In this document: piece by piece, positions 59,788-64,000 of the stretch | Layout: every line of letters begins with the position of its first letter | How positions within the stretch are numbered: the stretch's first letter is position 1 | DNA from: Collinsella tanakaei | GTDB taxonomy: Bacteria; Actinomycetota; Coriobacteriia; Coriobacteriales; Coriobacteriaceae | Reading direction: 5' to 3' | Assembly (NCBI RefSeq): GCF_016900375.1 | Contig: NZ_JACJKB010000011.1 | Location: 30,226-94,225, forward strand | DNA length: 64,000 bases | Program-made: the position numbers and the translations under genes | Notes under the pieces: generated by a model | What the model was told of the DNA's origin: nothing | Seen by the model: only the letters and a program-made list of their open reading frames with translations | The model's database searches: none

Positions 59788-61707
59788 TTACGCGTACTCC
59801 AGCAGCATGCCCACGAACTCGTCGAAGGTGCGGGCGCGGGCGATCTGGCGTATGGCGCCCGGCTGCGTGAGCACGCGGGCGATGAAGTCGAAGATCTCGC
59901 GGAACAGGGCGCGCTCCTCGCGGCGGATAGCCAGCGCGAACACCGCGTAGACGGTTGTATCGCCCCAGCGCAGGCCGCGCGGATGCAGCGACACGGCGAC
60001 GGCCGTGCGCTTGGCGTCCATGTCGAGCGGGTGCGGCAGCGCGATGTCCTGATAGGCGCTCGAGCTCACCTCTTCGCGCTCGAGCAGGCAGGCCGTGAAG
60101 TTGTCGTAGGCGCATCCGCTCTCGATCAGCAGGTTGCCCAGGTGCGACAGGGCGTCGTCGCGGTCGGCATACGGCTGGTCGGTGAGGAAGAACTCCCGGC
60201 TGAAGAAGGACTGGAGGCTCTTCTCGATCTCGGCGCGGGCGCGGGCGCGCCTGATGCTCCGCGCGCGGCGGGCCACGTCCTCCACGTCGCGATCGTTGAA
60301 GAACGGCGAGATGGTGACCACGGGGGCATCGTTGAAATCGGTCAGCGTGATATCGCTGATCACGAGGTCGATGTCCTCGAGGGTACCGATCGCACCCAGG
60401 CGCGGCACCACGCCGTCGATGACGACGTCGCTGCCCAGGCGCTCGGAGAACCGCTTGATCTGCCCCGCGTCGACCGAGGTGCGCCGGGGGCTCACCAGCA
60501 CCGCATGGAGCTTGTCGCTCTGCGAGCGCTGCTCCTCGACCAGGCAGCCGACATGCAGCGCGATATAGGCGATCTCGTCCTCATCCACCGCAAGGCCCGT
60601 CTCGCTCCACACCGTGTTGGCGATGGACACCGCCACGTCGTAGATGAAGGGGTAGCCGTTCTTGATCGAGGCGAGCTGGGGGTTGCGCAGCGGCACGCCG
60701 AGGCGCATGCGCGCGACCATGTTCGTGAGGTGCAGCGTGAAGCGCAGCTCGAACTCCTTGTTGGAGAAGTCGAGGCAGAAGTCGTCGGCAACGCGCTCGC
60801 GGATGATGTCGAACAGGCGCTGCGCCGTATCGTGATCCTCGCCGCCGAGCTCGAGATGGTCGGAGCGGATCAGGTTCGCCGAGAGCAGCAGGTGGAGCGA
60901 TTCGCAGTCGGATTGCGACATCTCGATATCGTAGGCATCCTCGATGATGTGGCGGATATCCTCGGCGAGCGTATGGACCTCTTCGCGGACGCCCTCGTCG
61001 CTGCCGGAATCCGACACCGAAAGCGCCGGGTAGGGCGTCGAGAAACCGTTGGAGGCACGCTCGACCGAGATGGCGATGTGCAGGATGAGGTTCGACAGCG
61101 CGTAGTCGTTCACGAAGCAGCCGTGGCTCTTGAGCGCCGCCTCGATCTTCTCCTGCAGCTCCTTGAGGTCGAGGTCGGGGAAATAGCCGTTCACGAGGTC
61201 GAGCTGGCTGAAGAAATCCTTCGTCTCGTCGAAGATCAGCCGGTTGACGAGCTTCTTCTCGCTGCGCTCATCGCCCTCGATGAACAGCTCGCCGCCCGAT
61301 GAGCGCAGGCGCAGGCCGAAGCCCGTCAGCTCGCGCTTGACGGCGACGAGCTCGTTGTCGAGGGTGGCGAGCGATACGCAGAGCTCCTCGGCGAGCTCAG
61401 CGCAGCTCACATGGCGGCGCCTCATGAGCAGCTCGAACAGGATGTGCTTCTTGCGCTCGTCCATGTTCTGGGGAACGCCGGCATCGCGGCGCGCCGTGAG
61501 CTCGGCCGCCTGCGCGGCATCGCCCAGACGATAGCCCTTAGGACCCGAGAGCACCACGCCCGCGGCTCGCTTGTTCAGCGTCGAGATATCGTTTTTGATG
61601 GTGCGGGCCGAGCACCCGAGTTCCGCCGCCAAAGCTGATGCTGTGGTCCAATCATCGTTGCGTTCAAGAATGCGCACGATGCTGTAGCTGCGATTACTGT
61701 CCGCCAT
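59788..61707 (-). CDS. PRD-containing, PTS-controlled transcription activator (BglG/LicR type)
   Basis: 639 residues in LicR/MtlR order: an N-terminal HTH (ASALAAELGCSARTIKNDIS), a second Mga-like HTH (SCAELAEELCVSLATLDNEL), two PRD domains (conserved His in LILHIAISVER and YIALHVGCLVEE), an EIIB-like segment (LVSPRRTSVDAGQIKRFSER, not clearly bearing Cys) and an EIIA-type domain (SSSAYQDIALPHPLDMDAK, phospho-His in LPHP). HPr and IIB phosphorylate PRD His residues to set activity. It probably controls the lactose-family PTS operon beside it. GAGGAG precedes the start; an ATG one codon earlier is possible. Confidence 0.92.
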   Translation of the reverse strand: MADSNRSYSIVRILERNDDWTTASALAAELGCSARTIKNDISTLNKRAAGVVLSGPKGYRLGDAAQAAELTARRDAGVPQNMDERKKHILFELLMRRRHVSCAELAEELCVSLATLDNELVAVKRELTGFGLRLRSSGGELFIEGDERSEKKLVNRLIFDETKDFFSQLDLVNGYFPDLDLKELQEKIEAALKSHGCFVNDYALSNLILHIAISVERASNGFSTPYPALSVSDSGSDEGVREEVHTLAEDIRHIIEDAYDIEMSQSDCESLHLLLSANLIRSDHLELGGEDHDTAQRLFDIIRERVADDFCLDFSNKEFELRFTLHLTNMVARMRLGVPLRNPQLASIKNGYPFIYDVAVSIANTVWSETGLAVDEDEIAYIALHVGCLVEEQRSQSDKLHAVLVSPRRTSVDAGQIKRFSERLGSDVVIDGVVPRLGAIGTLEDIDLVISDITLTDFNDAPVVTISPFFNDRDVEDVARRARSIRRARARAEIEKSLQSFFSREFFLTDQPYADRDDALSHLGNLLIESGCAYDNFTACLLEREEVSSSAYQDIALPHPLDMDAKRTAVAVSLHPRGLRWGDTTVYAVFALAIRREERALFREIFDFIARVLTQPGAIRQIARARTFDEFVGMLLEYA

Positions 61708-61770
61708 CATACGCTCCTCACCGTTTTGCCCTACGTTACGCAGTCGCCTTGCCGCCGGCAACCTCCAGTT

Positions 61771-61789
61771 TTTCACCCTAGGGGTGAAA
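61771..61789. promoter_or_regulatory. Palindrome upstream of the PRD regulator
   Basis: TTTCACCC-TAG-GGGTGAAA, 8-bp perfect arms, 64 bp before the regulator's start codon: a good position for autoregulation. Confidence 0.45.
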
Positions 61790-61913
61790 CGGACCTGCAC
61801 GCTGCCGTGCTCGCGCGGGAAGTCTATCGTATGGTGCCCCGTGCGCCCAGCGAAATCGACATCGTCAACGAGAACGACAGCCCCTTGTGACCGGCTTGAA
61901 ACCGACTGGAAAA

Positions 61914-61975
61914 CTCGAACCCATGGATTTGTACCGTATAAAGGCGTCCATACGGTACAAATCCACAGGTTCGAG
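61914..61975. repeat. TTTGTACCGTAT palindrome, copy 2
   Basis: 26-base arms sharing ATTTGTACCGTAT and flanks with the 51989-52046 palindrome; two mismatches between arms. It lies between the PRD regulator and nhaA, in no gene. Confidence 0.8.
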
Positions 61976-62018
61976 CTGTGCGGGCGCCGCGAGCTCTGCG
62001 AGGCGGCGCCCGATTGCG

Positions 62019-63443
62019 CTACGAGCGGCGCTCGCGGCAGGCGAAGTGCATGTAGATGAGGCCGAGCACCGCCGCCGACACCGAGCCGGCAAGGATGGCG
62101 GTCTTGGAGGCCAGAAGCTCCGCCGGGATCTCCGTGAACGCGAGGCCGGCGATGAGGATCGACATGGTGAAGCCGATACCGCCCAGGATGCCCACGCCGA
62201 TGATGTGCGGCCAGCGCACGCCGCGGGGCAGCTCGGCGAGGTGCGTCTTGACGAGCAGCGCGGTCATGCCCGCGATGCCGATCGGCTTGCCCAGCAGCAT
62301 GCCGAAGTACACGCCGAGCGCGACGGGATCGAACAGAAACGTCGCGGGATCGACACCAACCAACCTGACCTGCGCGTTCACGAATGCGAAAATCGGCAGG
62401 ATGATGAAGTTCACCGGCGTGGAGATGGCGTGCTCAAGACGCTGCAGCGGCGGCGTCACGCGATGCATCACGCGCTCGACGCCGTTGACCGCGTGCGTGA
62501 AGTCGTGCTGGCCGAGGATGTGCGCCTCGTCGTCAAAACGGTCGTCGAGCTCGGGGAGCTTCGCGCGCACCCATTCCACCAGGCCGCCCGCATCGATGTC
62601 AGAGCGCGCCGGGATGGTGAAGGCCAGGATCACGCCGGCGAGCGTCGCGTGGACGCCGGACTGGTACAGGCAGAACCACAGCACGAGACCGAGGGCCAGA
62701 TACGGTGCCAGGCGGAAGTGCCTGCGGATGTTGAGGACGACCAACAGCGCGGTCACCACCGCGGCGGCACCGAGCCACATCATGCTCGGGGCATGGCCGT
62801 AGAACAGGGCGATGGCCACGATGGCCAGCAGGTCGTCGGCGATGGCGAGCGTCGAGAAGAACACCTTGATGGCCGGGGGCACGCGGTTGCCCAGAAGCGA
62901 GAGCACGCCGAGCGCGAAGGCGATATCGGTCGCCATGGGGATGGCCCAGCCGTAGACCGCTCCCCCGCGGTTCACGAACGTGTAGATGCAGGCGGGCGCG
63001 ATCACGCCGCCCACCGCCGCGAGCATCGGCAGCATGGCCTGGCGCGGGCGCCTGAGCTCTCCGACGGTCATCTCGTATTTGAGCTCGGTGCCGACGAGCA
63101 AAAAGAAGATCGCCATGAGGAAGTCGTTGACGAACAGCTCGAAGCTGAACGAGAACTCCCACCCGGCGATGCCGATCGACACCGGCAGGGCGAACCACTC
63201 GTGCAGCGCATAGTACGCATCGGTGTTCGCGCAGATCACCGCGGCGACGGCGGCGAGGATCATCACGCAGGCGGAGATGGTGCCGTTGGAGGTGATGCGG
63301 TCGAGCACGCTGCGGCGCTCGATGCGCAGGCGCTGCTCATCGCTCATGAGCGGCACCGGTATGCTCGGAGCATCCAGGGCAAGCGCCTTGCGCTCGACCG
63401 CCTTGGCCGTCCGCTGGTTGTGCATGCGCTTACGCTTTGTCAT
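62019..63443 (-). CDS. nhaA: Na+/H+ antiporter NhaA
   Basis: 474 residues, longer than the usual 390 because of an ~55-residue basic N-terminus and a longer helical loop near 290. Core motifs: FFLLVGTELKYEM, PMATDIAFALGVLSLLG and the ion-binding pair in LAIADDLLAIVAIALFYG. It exchanges sodium for protons and controls pH. GGAG precedes the start at 63443. It is single-gene and flanked by a palindrome. Near 63540 the sequence is AT-rich and may hold its promoter. Confidence 0.95.
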   Translation of the reverse strand: MTKRKRMHNQRTAKAVERKALALDAPSIPVPLMSDEQRLRIERRSVLDRITSNGTISACVMILAAVAAVICANTDAYYALHEWFALPVSIGIAGWEFSFSFELFVNDFLMAIFFLLVGTELKYEMTVGELRRPRQAMLPMLAAVGGVIAPACIYTFVNRGGAVYGWAIPMATDIAFALGVLSLLGNRVPPAIKVFFSTLAIADDLLAIVAIALFYGHAPSMMWLGAAAVVTALLVVLNIRRHFRLAPYLALGLVLWFCLYQSGVHATLAGVILAFTIPARSDIDAGGLVEWVRAKLPELDDRFDDEAHILGQHDFTHAVNGVERVMHRVTPPLQRLEHAISTPVNFIILPIFAFVNAQVRLVGVDPATFLFDPVALGVYFGMLLGKPIGIAGMTALLVKTHLAELPRGVRWPHIIGVGILGGIGFTMSILIAGLAFTEIPAELLASKTAILAGSVSAAVLGLIYMHFACRERRS

Positions 63444-63788
63444 GTCAGCTCCGATCCTTTCTGCACCAAGCGTCCTTCTCACAAAACCGCGGGCGCCGCA
63501 TCCGACGTCCCGCGGTTCGTAATAAATTATTATTGACTCTCAAGCCCTCATGCGGCAGTTCTTTGGGAACGCGCGGCAAAAGCGAGCAAGCGGTCTGTAG
63601 GCTCCGGGGAAGCCCCGAATACAGCATCCCCTACCCGTGATAAAAACCCACCGATTCAATAGGCGATAACATGGAACATCCACGGGTCGTGCGCAGGTTC
63701 TGCACAGGGCGTTTCACAACAGTGCCCGGCGCTCGCGGGCCCATCGCCACGCCCCCCTCCGCTTTGTTGACGGCGCGACCACAGCACA

Positions 63789-63817
63789 TTGACGGGCCGG
63801 CTTCGGCGGGGTATCCT
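63789..63817 (+). promoter_or_regulatory. Promoter TTGACG-17-TATCCT
   Basis: A -35 box TTGACG at 63789 and a -10 box TATCCT at 63812 with exactly 17 bp between them. The predicted start is near 63824. No gene follows directly, but a strong terminator does. Confidence 0.6.
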
Positions 63818-63823
63818 TCACGT

Positions 63824-63892
63824 CAGAGTACGCAGCGCGTACGAAGGGGCGCACCACCTCGGGTGCGGTGTCCCTTCGTGCGCGCTTTTTTT
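63824..63892 (+). ncRNA. Candidate small RNA or leader attenuator, about 70 nt
   Basis: The predicted transcript ends in a strong terminator: an AGCGCG...CGCGCT stem continued by ACGAAGGG/CCCTTCGT and GCACC/GGTGC, then seven T. No ribosome binding site or ORF is well supported. It could be an independent sRNA or an attenuator of a gene beyond 64000. The region 63444-63788 holds no gene that I can support. Confidence 0.5.
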
Positions 63893-64000
63893 AATATGAG
63901 CTGAACATTGTCAAGAGGCAAAACCGGCCCGACCGCCCGCGGAGCTACCGCGACCGGTCGGGCCTACCTATCTTCACCCGGGCTGGCTGCCGCCTGAGGG

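Noticed and set aside
63671..63904. 77-codon plus-strand frame at the right end
   Set aside because: It runs through the strong promoter and terminator and has no ribosome binding site or homology.

Overview
The window looks like a stretch of chromosome from a gut Coriobacteriia member, most likely Collinsella or a close relative. The evidence is high GC throughout, a mixture of actinobacterial and firmicute-like genes, two complete PTS sugar systems plus HPr, a menaquinone methyltransferase, and Tat and hydrogenase-maturation genes. No rRNA, plasmid or phage genes are visible. Almost all genes are chromosomal housekeeping or sugar-metabolism genes. The unusual material lies mostly between genes, as several families of long palindromes and repeat arrays.

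Layout. 1-4.4 kb (minus): a signalling triad of FHA protein, protein kinase and PP2C phosphatase (the last cut by the window edge). 4.5-13.1 kb: ppc, hisS, a threonine aldolase-like gene, an EamA transporter and pyk. 13.4-26.9 kb: a region that reads as an N-acetylgalactosamine route: mannose-family PTS (IIA, YajC, IIB, IIC, IID), GntR regulator, AgaS, NagA/AgaA, a PfkB sugar-phosphate kinase, a class II ketose-bisphosphate aldolase, a DeoR regulator and an aldose 1-epimerase; a TPM-like protein and a PspA protein sit inside it. 27.2-27.8 kb: palindromes, a repeat array and tRNA-Thr(CGT) with a duplicated 3' end. 27.9-36 kb: YhcH, a DUF523-purine nucleoside phosphorylase fusion, a SurA-like protein, a HEAT-like protein, a dehydrogenase with a His/Cys-rich tail, DegV, HPF and a solute-binding lipoprotein.

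36.4-45 kb: comF, ricT, holB, tmk, a 31-bp-periodic repeat array, an AbiEi/DUF559-like protein and topA. 45.2-51.4 kb: hypB, hypA, tatC, tatA, a STAS protein, a TPR protein, ubiE/menG and an aminotransferase. 51.7-63.4 kb: two small hypothetical genes among palindromes, ptsH, an RDD protein, and a lactose/cellobiose-family PTS operon enclosed by an M42 and an M24 peptidase, followed by a MalY-type lyase, a PRD-type PTS-controlled regulator and nhaA. The right end carries an isolated promoter-terminator unit that may encode a small RNA.

How it fits together: GalNAc taken up as the 6-phosphate would be deacetylated (NagA), deaminated and isomerised (AgaS), phosphorylated (PfkB) and split (aldolase) to triose phosphates that feed pyk and ppc. 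HypA/HypB beside TatA/TatC fits maturation and export of a [NiFe] hydrogenase. The observations most worth following up are the two hairpin arrays with 31-bp spacing, the DUF523-PNP fusion, the metal-binding tail on a dehydrogenase, and the peptidase-PTS operon.
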